Both the position numbers and the translations under genes were made by a program. Under the pieces are notes generated by a model. It was not told where the DNA came from. It was given only the letters and a program-made list of their open reading frames with translations, and made no database searches. A stretch of 64,000 nt of DNA from Paraburkholderia silvatlantica (GTDB lineage Bacteria; Pseudomonadota; Gammaproteobacteria; Burkholderiales; Burkholderiaceae), in assembly GCF_003096715.1 (NCBI RefSeq), contig NZ_QEOL01000014.1, positions 124,001-188,000 of the forward strand, written 5' to 3'. Positions 8,500-16,860 of the stretch are shown piece after piece. The stretch's first letter is position 1; every line of letters starts with the position of its first letter.

Positions 8500-9714
8500 T
8501 TATTCAGCCGCCCGGTTGCCCTCGCCCTCTTCCTCCGTGGGCTGCTCGATGCCGAACACCTGGCGCAGATAGGCGAGATACGCCTTGTCGTCGCACATGT
8601 TCTTGCCCGGCGAATCGGAGAGCTTGGCGACGGGCTGACCGTTGCAGCGGACCATCTTGATGACGATCTGCAGCGGCTGATAGCCGAGGTCGTTGGTGAG
8701 GTTCGTGCCCACGCCGAACGCGAGGCGGCAACGGTCGCCGAAACGCTCGTACAGGCGCAGCACCTTGGGAATGTCGAGCGCGTCCGAGAAGATCATCGTC
8801 TTCGTGCGCGGATCGCAGCGGTTGTCCTCGTAATGCTTGAGCAGGCGCTCGCCCCACTCGAACGGATCGCCCGAGTCATGCCGCGCGCCGTCGAAGAGCT
8901 TGCAGAAGTACATGTCGAAGTCGCGCAGAAAGGCCTGCATGCCGTAGACGTCCGAGAGCGCAATGCCCAGGTCGCCGCGATACTCCTTCGCCCACATCTC
9001 GAAACCGTAGATCTGCGAGTCGCGCAGCCGCGGCCCGAGCGCCTGGCACGCCTGCAGGTACTCGTGCGCCATCGTGCCGAGCGGCGTGAGGTTGTGCTTC
9101 ATCGCGTAGTAGACGTTGCTCGTGCCGGCGAACTGCTCGCCGAGATCGTCCTTGAGCGTGAGGATCACCTCCTCGTGCCAGCGCTTCGAGAAGCGGCGGC
9201 GCGTGCCGTAATCGGCGATCTTGCAGTCGGCGAATTCGGGCTTCGCGCCGAGCAGCTCGATCTTGTGGCGCAGGCGCTCGCGCCCCTCCTCGTACTGCGG
9301 ATGATGCTGCGTGTTGCGGAAATACACCTCGTTGACGATCGCGAGCACCGGAATCTCGAAGAGGATCGTGTGCAGCCACGGCCCCTTGATCGCGATGTCG
9401 ATCTCGCCGTTGGCCTTGGGCGAAGGCGTGACCGAGATGTACTTTTCATTGAGGTGAAAGAGCGCGAGAAAGTCGATGAAGTCGCTCTTGATGAAGCGCA
9501 TCTTGCGCAGGTAGTCGAGCTCGGTCTCGGCGAAGCGCAGCCTGCACAGCTTCTGGATCTCGCTGCGGATCTCGTCGACGTAGGGCACGAGATCGACGTT
9601 CGGCGTGCGGCAGCGGAAACGGTATTCCACATTGGCCGCGGGGAAATGATGCAGCACCACCTGCATCATGGTGAATTTGTAGAGATCGGTATCGAGCAGC
9701 GAAGTAATGATCAT
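8500..9714 (-). CDS. pncB: Nicotinate phosphoribosyltransferase PncB
   Basis: PncB makes nicotinate mononucleotide from nicotinate and PRPP in the NAD salvage route. The 404-residue product starts MIITSLLDTDLYKFTM, the classic PncB N-terminus, contains the GTRRRFS active-site region and the ARHDSGDPFEW segment, and ends after a family-typical LSDSPGKNMCDD. The frame is open for 66 codons further upstream, but the ATG at 9714 fits the family. It is divergent from fdxA. Confidence 0.96.
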   Translation of the reverse strand: MIITSLLDTDLYKFTMMQVVLHHFPAANVEYRFRCRTPNVDLVPYVDEIRSEIQKLCRLRFAETELDYLRKMRFIKSDFIDFLALFHLNEKYISVTPSPKANGEIDIAIKGPWLHTILFEIPVLAIVNEVYFRNTQHHPQYEEGRERLRHKIELLGAKPEFADCKIADYGTRRRFSKRWHEEVILTLKDDLGEQFAGTSNVYYAMKHNLTPLGTMAHEYLQACQALGPRLRDSQIYGFEMWAKEYRGDLGIALSDVYGMQAFLRDFDMYFCKLFDGARHDSGDPFEWGERLLKHYEDNRCDPRTKTMIFSDALDIPKVLRLYERFGDRCRLAFGVGTNLTNDLGYQPLQIVIKMVRCNGQPVAKLSDSPGKNMCDDKAYLAYLRQVFGIEQPTEEEGEGNRAAE

Positions 9715-10040
9715 GATGGGCCAGCCGGACTGCAATCGGATAGCGCCCGCGAAGCGGGAACCGGACACGCTGCCGGGCAGATGCCCCGTAGCGGTTCCGG
9801 GCGGCAGGCGCCAGCGGTGCGTCCATGTTACCCGAATGCCTGCGCGCGCCGCGTGCCCGCCGGCACGGCCCCTCGCGCACAAGGGGTAAAACGCTGCGGA
9901 TCGCCCCCGCATATAAACTAATCACGAAACGATCTAAGGACGGTTGCGGGCCTGTGGTTGGGGTAATTCCTCATCAGTTACAATAGCGCTTTTGGCGAAC
10001 CGCCATCCCCCGATACAAAAAGCTTGCAGGAGCTGCCTGA
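9715..10040. promoter_or_regulatory. Divergent intergenic region pncB/fdxA
   Basis: This 326-bp gap should hold the promoters of pncB (leftward) and fdxA (rightward). For fdxA a possible -10 TACAAT is at 9979-9984 with only a weak -35 (TTGGGG, 15-bp spacing). CAGGAG precedes the fdxA ATG as ribosome binding site. I see no gene or convincing operator in the rest. Confidence 0.4.
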
Positions 10041-10364
10041 ATGACTCACGTTGTGACCGAAAGCTGCATCAAGTGCCGCTATACCGACTGCGTCGATGTG
10101 TGCCCGGTGGACTGCTTTCGCGAAGGTCCCAACTTCCTCGCGATCGACCCGGACGAGTGCATCGACTGCGCCGTGTGCGTTGCCGAGTGCCCGGTGAACG
10201 CCATCTACGCCGAGGAAGACGTGCCTGGCGACCAGCAATCGTTCATCGAACTGAACGCCGAGCTCGCGAAGGGCTGGCCGAGCATCACCAAGACCAAGGC
10301 CCCGCTGCCGGAAGCTGACGAATTCAAGGACGTGAAGGACAAGCTCGCGCTTCTTGCACGGTAA
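10041..10364 (+). CDS. fdxA: Seven-iron ferredoxin FdxA
   Basis: This 107-residue cytoplasmic electron carrier holds one 3Fe-4S and one 4Fe-4S cluster. The N-terminal half shows CIKCRYTDCVDVCPVDCF and the second cluster CIDCAVCVAECP, matching the FdxA pattern of Azotobacter-type ferredoxins; the acidic C-terminal extension is also typical. It is preceded by a good Shine-Dalgarno sequence and stands alone, followed by the two tRNA-Asn genes. Confidence 0.96.
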   Translation: MTHVVTESCIKCRYTDCVDVCPVDCFREGPNFLAIDPDECIDCAVCVAECPVNAIYAEEDVPGDQQSFIELNAELAKGWPSITKTKAPLPEADEFKDVKDKLALLAR

Positions 10365-10474
10365 TTGCACGGTAATCGCGCGCGGATCGCTTGTTCGGGG
10401 TGTCGCCCCGTCGCCTGAATGGACCGTCGCTTGCACAGCGGATTGCCCTGAACACATCGGATCGCGACAGGGTA

Positions 10475-10503
10475 TTGACAGGCCCAGCCGGACCCCATAG
10501 AAT
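10475..10503 (+). promoter_or_regulatory. Sigma-70 promoter of first tRNA-Asn
   Basis: A perfect -35 TTGACA (10475-10480), a 17-bp spacer and a -10 TAGAAT (10498-10503) end 21 bp before the first tRNA. This is close to consensus, as expected for a stable RNA gene. Confidence 0.85.
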
Positions 10504-10524
10504 CTCGTTCTCTGCTTTTGTTGA

Positions 10525-10600
10525 TCCCCGATAGCTCAGTCGGTAGAGCGCCGGACTGTTAATCCGTAGGTCCCTGGTTCGAGCCCAGGTCGGGGAGCCA
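10525..10600 (+). tRNA. tRNA-Asn (anticodon GTT), copy 1
   Basis: The 76-nt sequence folds as a standard cloverleaf: acceptor TCCCCGA with TCGGGGA, D arm around AGCTCAGTCGGTAGAGC, anticodon loop with GTT at positions 34-36, T arm with GGTTCGAGCC, and an encoded 3' CCA. It is identical to the copy at 10682 and followed by its own terminator-like hairpin. Confidence 0.98.
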
Positions 10601-10610
10601 GAATTCGCAA

Positions 10611-10650
10611 AAGCCCGTTCGTGTCGATCACAGCGCAGAACGGGCTTTTT
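10611..10650 (+). terminator. Terminator between the two tRNA-Asn genes
   Basis: AAGCCCGTTC (10611-10620) pairs perfectly with GAACGGGCTT (10638-10647) and runs into a T stretch. It begins 10 bp after the first tRNA, so each tRNA may be a separate transcription unit or the second may depend on readthrough. Confidence 0.8.
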
Positions 10651-10681
10651 CATGACTAAAGCGTTGTAGCTGTGTTGCTGT

Positions 10682-10757
10682 TCCCCGATAGCTCAGTCGG
10701 TAGAGCGCCGGACTGTTAATCCGTAGGTCCCTGGTTCGAGCCCAGGTCGGGGAGCCA
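10682..10757 (+). tRNA. tRNA-Asn (anticodon GTT), copy 2
   Basis: This 76-nt copy is base-for-base identical to the tRNA at 10525, including the 3' CCA. The 81-bp spacer between them is not duplicated. No promoter as strong as that of copy 1 is seen in the spacer. Confidence 0.98.
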
Positions 10758-10765
10758 AAATATCG

Positions 10766-10797
10766 AGGGGTTGCGTGTTTGCACGCAACCCCTTTTT
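10766..10797 (+). terminator. Terminator after second tRNA-Asn
   Basis: A perfect 12-bp stem (AGGGGTTGCGTG at 10766-10777 with its complement at 10782-10793) and 4-nt loop are followed by a T-rich run. Confidence 0.9.
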
Positions 10798-10865
10798 CTT
10801 TTGCTGCGCGCCAGGCGCACGCCGCCCTCCCCGATAATGTCGCTTCGTCATCTTCGGGAATCCGC

Positions 10866-11357
10866 ATGAAATCCACCCGCCTTGGCGCTCGCCTCGCGCG
10901 CCCGCTCTTCGCCTGTGCAAGCCTCGTCGCCTGCGCCGCCGCCCACGCCGAGCAGATCGGCAGCGTGAACACCAACTTCCGCCTGACCGGCTCGGACAAG
11001 GTCGTCGTCGAGGCCTACGACGATCCGCAGGTGCAAGGCGTCACCTGCTACGTCTCCCGCGCACGCACGGGCGGCGTGAAGGGCACGCTCGGCATTGCGG
11101 AAGATCCGACCGAGGCGTCGATTGCGTGCCGGCAGGTCGGGCCGATCTCGTTCACCGGTGCGCTCAAACAGCAGGCCGATGTCTTCAACGAGCGCATGTC
11201 GCTCCTCTTCAAGACGCTGCACGTCGTGCGCGTGGTCGATGCGAAGCGCAACGCGCTCGTGTATCTGACCTACAGCGACCGCGTAGTGAGCGGCAGCGCC
11301 AAGAACAGCGTCACGGCCGTGCCGGTGCCCGCGGGCACGGCGATTCCGCTGCGCTAA
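10866..11357 (+). CDS. CreA-like periplasmic protein
   Basis: This 163-residue protein starts with a signal peptide (cut near AHA-EQ, about residue 27-28) and matches the CreA family by EQIGSVNTNFRLTGSDKVVVEAYDDP, seen here as IGSVNTNF and EAYDDPQVQGVTCYVS. The two Cys residues in the family (VTCYVS and IACRQVG) are present and may form a disulphide. CreA has no established biochemical role. The ATG is chosen because the signal peptide begins there. Confidence 0.85.
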   Translation: MKSTRLGARLARPLFACASLVACAAAHAEQIGSVNTNFRLTGSDKVVVEAYDDPQVQGVTCYVSRARTGGVKGTLGIAEDPTEASIACRQVGPISFTGALKQQADVFNERMSLLFKTLHVVRVVDAKRNALVYLTYSDRVVSGSAKNSVTAVPVPAGTAIPLR

Positions 11358-11385
11358 ACTGGGGATCTGTGCAGGATCCTTCACC

Positions 11386-12288
11386 ATGACCGACTCCCGT
11401 TTTCGAGACCGTGCCCGCTATTGGCGCACGCCGCTTCTGCCCGGCGCGGATCTCGTCACGGCCGAATACCACGAACACACGTTCGCGCCGCACTGGCACG
11501 AGGCCTACACGATCCCCGTGATCGAGGGCGGCGCGGAATGCTTTCGCTATCGCGGGACGCAGCACGTTGCCGCAACGGGCAGCGTGCCGGTCATCAATCC
11601 GGGTGAGCTGCACACGGGTTCGCGCGCCGACGAGGAAGGCTGGCGCTACCGGGTGATGTACGTGCCGGTCGACTTCCTGCACGAACTCGCCGGCGAAATC
11701 GCCGGACGCGCGCAGCCGCTGCCGTGGTTCGACGCCGAGGTGATCCACGATCTCGATCTCGCGCGCAGGCTCGCGCGCGCCCACCGGCTGCTGGAAGCCG
11801 ACGCCGACTGGCGGCGCGCCGCGGCCGTGCCGGAATCCGGCGCGAGCGCCAGTTCGGCATCGCCTTTGGCGCCGTGCGCCGATCCGCTCGCCGTGGAAGG
11901 CTCGCTGCTCGACGCGCTCTCGACGCTGCTCACGCGCTACGGCCGCACGCGCGAGGCGGCGCTCGGGCACGGCCCGAACGACCCGCGCGTGGAAACCATG
12001 AAGGCGCTCCTCGCCGCCGATCTCGCTACACCGCTGCGCGTGGCCGATCTCGCCCAGGCGGTCGGCCTTTCGCCGTTTCATGCCACGCGGCTCTTCACGC
12101 AGGCTACCGGCCTGCCGCCGCACGCCTGGCGCACCCAGTTGCGCCTGCAACGCGCCCTCGCCCCGCTGCGCGAAGGCGCGACAGTCGCCGATGTCGCCGC
12201 GGCGAGCGGCTTCACCGACCAGAGCCATTTCACGCGGCACTTTCGGCGCATGTTCGGCGTGCCGCCGGGACGCTGGCAATCGTCCTGA
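11386..12288 (+). CDS. AraC family transcriptional regulator
   Basis: The 300-residue protein has an N-terminal cupin-type sensing domain (HTFAPHWHEAYTIPVIEGG) and a C-terminal AraC DNA-binding domain with two helix-turn-helix units, ending in the signature GFTDQSHFTRHFRRMFGVPPG. The signal sensed is not evident. azlC starts about 90 bp downstream on the same strand, so it may control azlCD and thus branched-chain amino acid export; this is inference from position only. Confidence 0.92.
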   Translation: MTDSRFRDRARYWRTPLLPGADLVTAEYHEHTFAPHWHEAYTIPVIEGGAECFRYRGTQHVAATGSVPVINPGELHTGSRADEEGWRYRVMYVPVDFLHELAGEIAGRAQPLPWFDAEVIHDLDLARRLARAHRLLEADADWRRAAAVPESGASASSASPLAPCADPLAVEGSLLDALSTLLTRYGRTREAALGHGPNDPRVETMKALLAADLATPLRVADLAQAVGLSPFHATRLFTQATGLPPHAWRTQLRLQRALAPLREGATVADVAAASGFTDQSHFTRHFRRMFGVPPGRWQSS

Positions 12289-12379
12289 ACGCGGGCCCGC
12301 GTCCCGCCGCAAGAACGTACAAGCCACGCGCAAGGCCGCCCGCTATGCTGTCCCCGTGTATCAGGAGGACAGTTTGACC

Positions 12380-13153
12380 ATGCATCCCAACCGCCTTGCC
12401 GAATTCGTCGCCGGCGCGCGCGACACGATCCCCATGATGGTGGGCGCCGCGCCCTTCGGCGTGATCTTCGGCACGCTCGTCACCTCGGGCCCGCTTTCGC
12501 TCTGGCACGGCCAGCTCATGTCGCTCGCCGTGTTCGCCGGCTCGGCGCAGTTCATTGCGCTCGGGCTGATCGCCTCGCACGCGAGCTTCGCCGTGATTCT
12601 CGCCACCACGTTCATCGTGAACCTGCGGCACGTGCTCTACAGCGCGACGCTCGCGCCCTATGTCTCGCACCTGCCGCTGCGCTGGCGCCTCGTGCTCGGC
12701 GGCCTGCTCACCGACGAGGTCTTCGCCGTCGCGTGGGCGCATTTGCGCCGCCATCCGCCCGGCGACGACGTCTCGCCGTGGCATTTCCTCGGCTCGGGAC
12801 TCGCGATGTACCTGAACTGGCAACTCTGGACTGCGGCCGGCCTGCTGTTCGGCGCGGCGTTCCCGGGTCTGCAGTCGCTCGGCCTCGATTTCGCGATGGT
12901 CGCGACCTTCATCGCCATCGTCGTGCCGCAGCTGGTTGCCCTGCGCTACCTCGCCGCCGCCGCGACCGCCGGCGCGCTCGCGTTTTTCTGGCAGGGCTGG
13001 CCGTACAAGCTCGGGCTGCTCGGCGCCGTGCTCGCGGGCGTGCTCGTGGGTGTTGCGCTCTCGCGCCCAGGCTCCTCGCGCGGCGAGCGCGCCGCCAGCG
13101 AGTCCTCCCGCAAATCCCATAACCTCCGGCGCACCGCAGGAGCCGGGCAATGA
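12380..13153 (+). CDS. azlC: Branched-chain amino acid exporter large subunit AzlC
   Basis: AzlC with AzlD exports branched-chain amino acids (BrnFE type). The predicted 257-residue membrane protein shows the family motifs MMVGAAPFGVIFGTL, FAGSAQFIALGLI and NLRHVLYSATLAPY. GGAGGA lies 14 bp before the ATG. The last codons overlap the azlD start by four bases (ATGA), so the two subunits are translationally coupled. The hydrophilic C-terminal tail of about 30 residues is not typical and may be strain-specific. Confidence 0.93.
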   Translation: MHPNRLAEFVAGARDTIPMMVGAAPFGVIFGTLVTSGPLSLWHGQLMSLAVFAGSAQFIALGLIASHASFAVILATTFIVNLRHVLYSATLAPYVSHLPLRWRLVLGGLLTDEVFAVAWAHLRRHPPGDDVSPWHFLGSGLAMYLNWQLWTAAGLLFGAAFPGLQSLGLDFAMVATFIAIVVPQLVALRYLAAAATAGALAFFWQGWPYKLGLLGAVLAGVLVGVALSRPGSSRGERAASESSRKSHNLRRTAGAGQ

Positions 13154-13473
13154 ACTACGTCGTCCTGATTCTCGGCATGGCCCTCATCACCCTGGTCATT
13201 CGCACTGCGGTGTTCGTGCTCGGCGAGCGGCTGGCGTTCCCGCCGCTCGTGCGCACGGCGCTCGGCTTCGTGCCCGTCACGGTGCTCACGGCGATCATCG
13301 TGCCGATGGCTGTCTCCCCCCACGGACAAGGCGCCGAACTGACCTGGCGCAACCCGCAGCTCGTCGGCGCGCTCGCGGCGATCGTCGTCAGCGCGCTCAC
13401 GAGGCGCCCGCTCCTCACCATCGCGATCGGGCTCGGCGTGTTCTTCCTCTGGCAAGGCGTCGTCGTGCGCTAG
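13150..13473 (+). CDS. azlD: Branched-chain amino acid exporter small subunit AzlD
   Basis: This 107-residue integral membrane protein has four hydrophobic segments and the AzlD pattern (LITLVIRTAVFVLGERLAFP, FVPVTVLTAIIVP, AIGLGVFFLW). It is the partner of AzlC, with which it overlaps by ATGA. Confidence 0.92.
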   Translation: MNYVVLILGMALITLVIRTAVFVLGERLAFPPLVRTALGFVPVTVLTAIIVPMAVSPHGQGAELTWRNPQLVGALAAIVVSALTRRPLLTIAIGLGVFFLWQGVVVR

Positions 13474-13495
13474 AGCCGCGCCTCGCCCCTTACGC

Positions 13496-13522
13496 TCAAG
13501 TTTCACCCCGGTGCGCCGTTAA
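13496..13522 (+). promoter_or_regulatory. FliA (sigma-28)-type promoter candidate
   Basis: TCAAGTTT (13496-13503), an 11-bp spacer and GCCGTTAA (13515-13522) match the flagellar sigma-28 consensus TAAAGTTT-N11-GCCGATAA at 14 of 16 positions. It lies 85 bp before the start of the unknown gene at 13608. Assignment rests on sequence match only. Confidence 0.6.
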
Positions 13523-13607
13523 ACCCGTCAAGGCCTGTTCTGGCAGGCCACTGCTCGAACGGCGAGAGCACGCGAGAAGCGACAAGGATTACACCGGGGC
13601 AACCACA

Positions 13608-14369
13608 ATGGGGCATATCACCCTCAACCTGAAGGATGAAACGCTTGCGTCGCTGCGCAAGGATTTCGACGCGTTCCTGCGCGTCTCGCTCAAACTCGAC
13701 CCGCAGTTCGCCACGCCGGAATTCGAGGACTACCTGCGCGCGAAGCTGCTCGACAACATGACGCCGCTCACGGAGCACGCCGTGCAGCGGCTCCTGCAAG
13801 GCGGCCAGTACGCGTGGGCCAAGCGCACGCTCGACAAGGAATTTCCCGAGGTCGTCTCGATCCTGATGCGTCAGGCGGGCGAATTCGGTTTCGGCTTCGC
13901 GTCGCGCCCCGAGTGGACGCCCGACGAACTCTCGAAACAGTGCCGCGACTGGGCGGCGGCCATCGTGAGCGAAGCCCAGGGCGACGACACGCTGGTCGAT
14001 CCGCTGGCGGCGCAGATCAAGTCGGGCGTGCAGGACATCCAGGCGCTCGAAGAGTCGATGCAGACGCCGGCGTGGCGTCTGACCGAGTCGCTGCGCCAGC
14101 GTGCGTACGAAGCGAAGATCGGCTGCGAACAGGCTAGCGGCAGCGCGGCACGCGAGCGTCTGGGCGAACTGCGCGGGCTGCTGAGGCTCGGCGTCACGCA
14201 TGGCGTGTTCCAGAAACAGGAAGCGCAGCAGATCATGGAGTATCTGCGCCTGCTCAAGCCCGAGATTTTCGTCGAGGAACCCGACGACGTCTTCACGCGC
14301 CTTGCCGCGTGGATGCGCAACTTCTTCATGCCGCCGCCGCGCAGCACGGCACGCGAGCAGCGGCGCTGA
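13608..14369 (+). CDS. Conserved protein of unknown function (possible motility regulon)
   Basis: The 253-residue product has no signal peptide or membrane segment and is rich in charged helices, with Leu/Ala/Glu/Arg patterns throughout. I do not recognise a named domain. It begins MGHITLNLKDETLASLRKDF and has a single Cys-containing segment IGCEQASG. The frame is open upstream, but ATG 13608 starts the plausible protein. A sigma-28-like promoter upstream suggests expression with late flagellar genes. Confidence 0.75.
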   Translation: MGHITLNLKDETLASLRKDFDAFLRVSLKLDPQFATPEFEDYLRAKLLDNMTPLTEHAVQRLLQGGQYAWAKRTLDKEFPEVVSILMRQAGEFGFGFASRPEWTPDELSKQCRDWAAAIVSEAQGDDTLVDPLAAQIKSGVQDIQALEESMQTPAWRLTESLRQRAYEAKIGCEQASGSAARERLGELRGLLRLGVTHGVFQKQEAQQIMEYLRLLKPEIFVEEPDDVFTRLAAWMRNFFMPPPRSTAREQRR

Positions 14370-14414
14370 GCACGGGCGCGCGCTCCGAAAGCGGCGCGCC
14401 CCCAACTCGCCTCC

Positions 14415-16649
14415 TTAATCCCACATCTTCCTGAGCTTCGCGGCGATTTCGACCTTCGCCTGCGCGGCGGCGGCGAGTCCAGCCGCGCTCGGCGCGCTCG
14501 CGAGCGGCGCGGGCGGCCACGCGCGGGATTCGAACAGCGGCAGCATGGGCGTCGCAATGAAGCGAGTGCGCGAGGCCCACACGTGCCGGTCGCCCGACGC
14601 GACCTGATTGTGCACATAAAAGCGCTGCGGCACGACGATGTGCAGATCCTCCTTCGCGCGCGTCATCGCGACATAGAGCAGCCGCCGCTCCTCCTCCAGC
14701 TCGTCGTCGCTGCCCGCGCCGAGATCGGACGGAATGCAGCCGTCCACGCCGTTGAGCACGAACACGTTGCGCCACTCCTGACCTTTCGCCGAATGAATCG
14801 TCGAGAGGATCAGATAGTCCTCGTCGAGCAGCGGATCCGCGGATTCGGCGCTCGTCGCGTCGGGCGGATCGAGCGTGAGTTCGGTGAGAAAACGCTCGCG
14901 CGAGGCGTAGGTGCTCGCGATGCTCTCCATCTGCAGCAAGTCGGCGAGACGCGCCTGGCCGTCTTCGTGATTGCGCTCGAGGTGCGGCTCGTACCAGCGC
15001 CGCACGCGCTCGAATTCGGCGGGCCACGGCGTCGAGCGCATCGAGAGGCTGTCGACGAGCGACGCAAACGCAGGCCAGTCCTCGGCCGCACGCGGCGGCG
15101 GCGCGAACGCCGCGAGCGCCTCGGCGGCGCGATACGCGCCCGTGCACGCGGCCACCTGGTCGAGCAGGCGCGCGGCGTTGGCCGGCCCGACGCCCGGCAG
15201 CAACTGCGTCACGCGAAACCCGGCCACCCGGTCGAGCGGATTCTCGGCCCAGCGCAGCACGGCCAGCACGTCTTTCACGTGCGCGGCGTCGAGAAAACGC
15301 AGTCCGCCGAACTTCACGAACGGGATATTGCGCCGCGCCAGTTCGATTTCGAGCGTCGCGCTGTGGTGCGCCGCGCGAAACAGCGCGGCCTGCTGCTTGA
15401 GTTTCATGCCCGCTTCGCGCGCCTCGAGAATCTGCTCGACGACGTAGCGCGCCTGGGCGGCCTCGTCGGCCACGGTGACGAGGCGCGGGCGCTGCTGCGA
15501 GGGGCGATCGGTCCACAGGTTCTTGGTGAAGCGCTCGGCGGCCGCGTCGATCACGGCGTTCGAGGCGGCGAGGATCGGCGCCGTCGAACGGTAATTGCGC
15601 TCGAGCGTCACCTGACGCGCGGGCGGGTCGAACTGTGCCGGGAAGTCGAGGATGTTGCGCACGGTCGCGCCGCGAAACGAATAGATCGCCTGGGCGTCGT
15701 CGCCGACCACGGTGAGGCCGCGGCCATCGGGCTTGAGCGCGAGCAGGATCGAGGCCTGCAGGCGGTTGGTGTCCTGGTACTCGTCGACGAGGATGTGGTC
15801 GAAGCGCCCCGCGAGATCGACGGCAATGGCGGGCTCTGCGGCCATGTGCGCCCAGTAGAGCAGCAGATCGTCGTAGTCGAGGACGTTCTGCTTCTGCTTG
15901 GCGGCGACGTACGACGCGAACAGCGTGCGCAGCTGCGGCTCCCACTCGAGGCACCACGAGAACGAACGGTTGAGCACGTGGGCGAGCGAGTCGCCCGTGT
16001 TGACCGCGCGCGAATAGATCGCAAGGCAAGTCGATTTCGAGGGAAAGCGCTTTTCTTTGGCCGAGAAACCCAGTTCGTGGCGCACGAGGTTCATGAGATC
16101 CGCGGAGTCCTCGCGGTCGTTGATCGTGAACGCCGGCGAAAGGCCGATGTGATCCGCGTACTCGCGCAACAAGCGCGCGCCCACGCCGTGAAAGGTCCCC
16201 GCCCAGGTGAGCCCCTGCGCGAGCGCGGCGGCCGCGCCCGGCGCGCTCGCGGCGATACGCGCTACGCGCCGCGTCATTTCCTGCGCGGCGCGGCGCGAGA
16301 ACGTGAGCAGCAGAATGCGGTGCGGGTCTGCGCCGCCTGCGATCAGATGCGCGACGCGGTGCGCGAGCGTATTCGTCTTGCCCGACCCGGCGCCCGCGAT
16401 CACGAGCAGCGGCCCCGGCAGCGCCGAACCCGGCGCATAGCCCGCTTCGCCGCCGTGCTCGACGGCCTCGCGCTGCGCGTCGTTGAGTTTCGCGAGCCAC
16501 GCAGAAACGGCATTGACCGCTTCGGCGCGCGCCGGGCTGGCATCGGAGACGGAGGAGTCGGCAACGGAAACAGTGGACACGGCGGGCGCTGGGACGATGA
16601 ATGTGGCGAATCGGGAAGGAGCGACGCATACTGTATATCCATACACCAT
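14415..16649 (-). CDS. UvrD/Rep-family superfamily 1 DNA helicase
   Basis: This ATP-dependent 3'-5' helicase is about 744 residues from the ATG used. Motifs are clear: Q-motif LNDAQREAVEHG, Walker A IAGAGSGKTNTLAHR, Ia LLTFSRRAAQEM, II VDEYQDTN, III VVGDDAQAIYSFRGA, IV LERNYRS, V IHSAKGQEW and VI LLYVAMTRAKEDL. UvrD-type enzymes act in excision repair and replication fork maintenance. The start is uncertain: the frame runs on to 16850, while a GTG at 16580 would place the LexA-like box at 16631 upstream. It is convergent with the gene at 13608. Confidence 0.93.
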   Translation of the reverse strand: MVYGYTVCVAPSRFATFIVPAPAVSTVSVADSSVSDASPARAEAVNAVSAWLAKLNDAQREAVEHGGEAGYAPGSALPGPLLVIAGAGSGKTNTLAHRVAHLIAGGADPHRILLLTFSRRAAQEMTRRVARIAASAPGAAAALAQGLTWAGTFHGVGARLLREYADHIGLSPAFTINDREDSADLMNLVRHELGFSAKEKRFPSKSTCLAIYSRAVNTGDSLAHVLNRSFSWCLEWEPQLRTLFASYVAAKQKQNVLDYDDLLLYWAHMAAEPAIAVDLAGRFDHILVDEYQDTNRLQASILLALKPDGRGLTVVGDDAQAIYSFRGATVRNILDFPAQFDPPARQVTLERNYRSTAPILAASNAVIDAAAERFTKNLWTDRPSQQRPRLVTVADEAAQARYVVEQILEAREAGMKLKQQAALFRAAHHSATLEIELARRNIPFVKFGGLRFLDAAHVKDVLAVLRWAENPLDRVAGFRVTQLLPGVGPANAARLLDQVAACTGAYRAAEALAAFAPPPRAAEDWPAFASLVDSLSMRSTPWPAEFERVRRWYEPHLERNHEDGQARLADLLQMESIASTYASRERFLTELTLDPPDATSAESADPLLDEDYLILSTIHSAKGQEWRNVFVLNGVDGCIPSDLGAGSDDELEEERRLLYVAMTRAKEDLHIVVPQRFYVHNQVASGDRHVWASRTRFIATPMLPLFESRAWPPAPLASAPSAAGLAAAAQAKVEIAAKLRKMWD
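16631..16646 (-). promoter_or_regulatory. LexA-box candidate at helicase 5' end
   Basis: On the minus strand this reads GTGTATGGATATACAG, matching the CTGT-N8-ACAG form of beta/gamma-proteobacterial LexA boxes at all but the first base. It overlaps the ATG at 16649, so it would act as an operator if the gene starts at the downstream GTG (16580). Confidence 0.55.
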
Positions 16650-16860
16650 GCGTCCGCAAGCGCCTGATTCCATGGCGATCTGGCGGGATTTAACGACAAT
16701 GCCGCGGCGCGTTTCGCCGCCGCCGGCACCGATGGACACCCACCGGCACTCCGGAGCCGCCAATGAAACGGCGGCGCCCGTCGCCGGACGCCGCCGCTCA
16801 CAAGCCCTGGCGAAGGCCGGCGCCCCAGAAGGCGCGGGCGCCATCGGCACCGGCCGTTCG

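Noticed and set aside
10608..10651. Regulatory RNA between the tRNA genes
   Set aside because: The hairpin with T tract is explained as an ordinary terminator.
14583..16667. Long plus-strand open frame of about 690 codons
   Set aside because: It is antisense to the UvrD-type helicase, whose motifs are complete.
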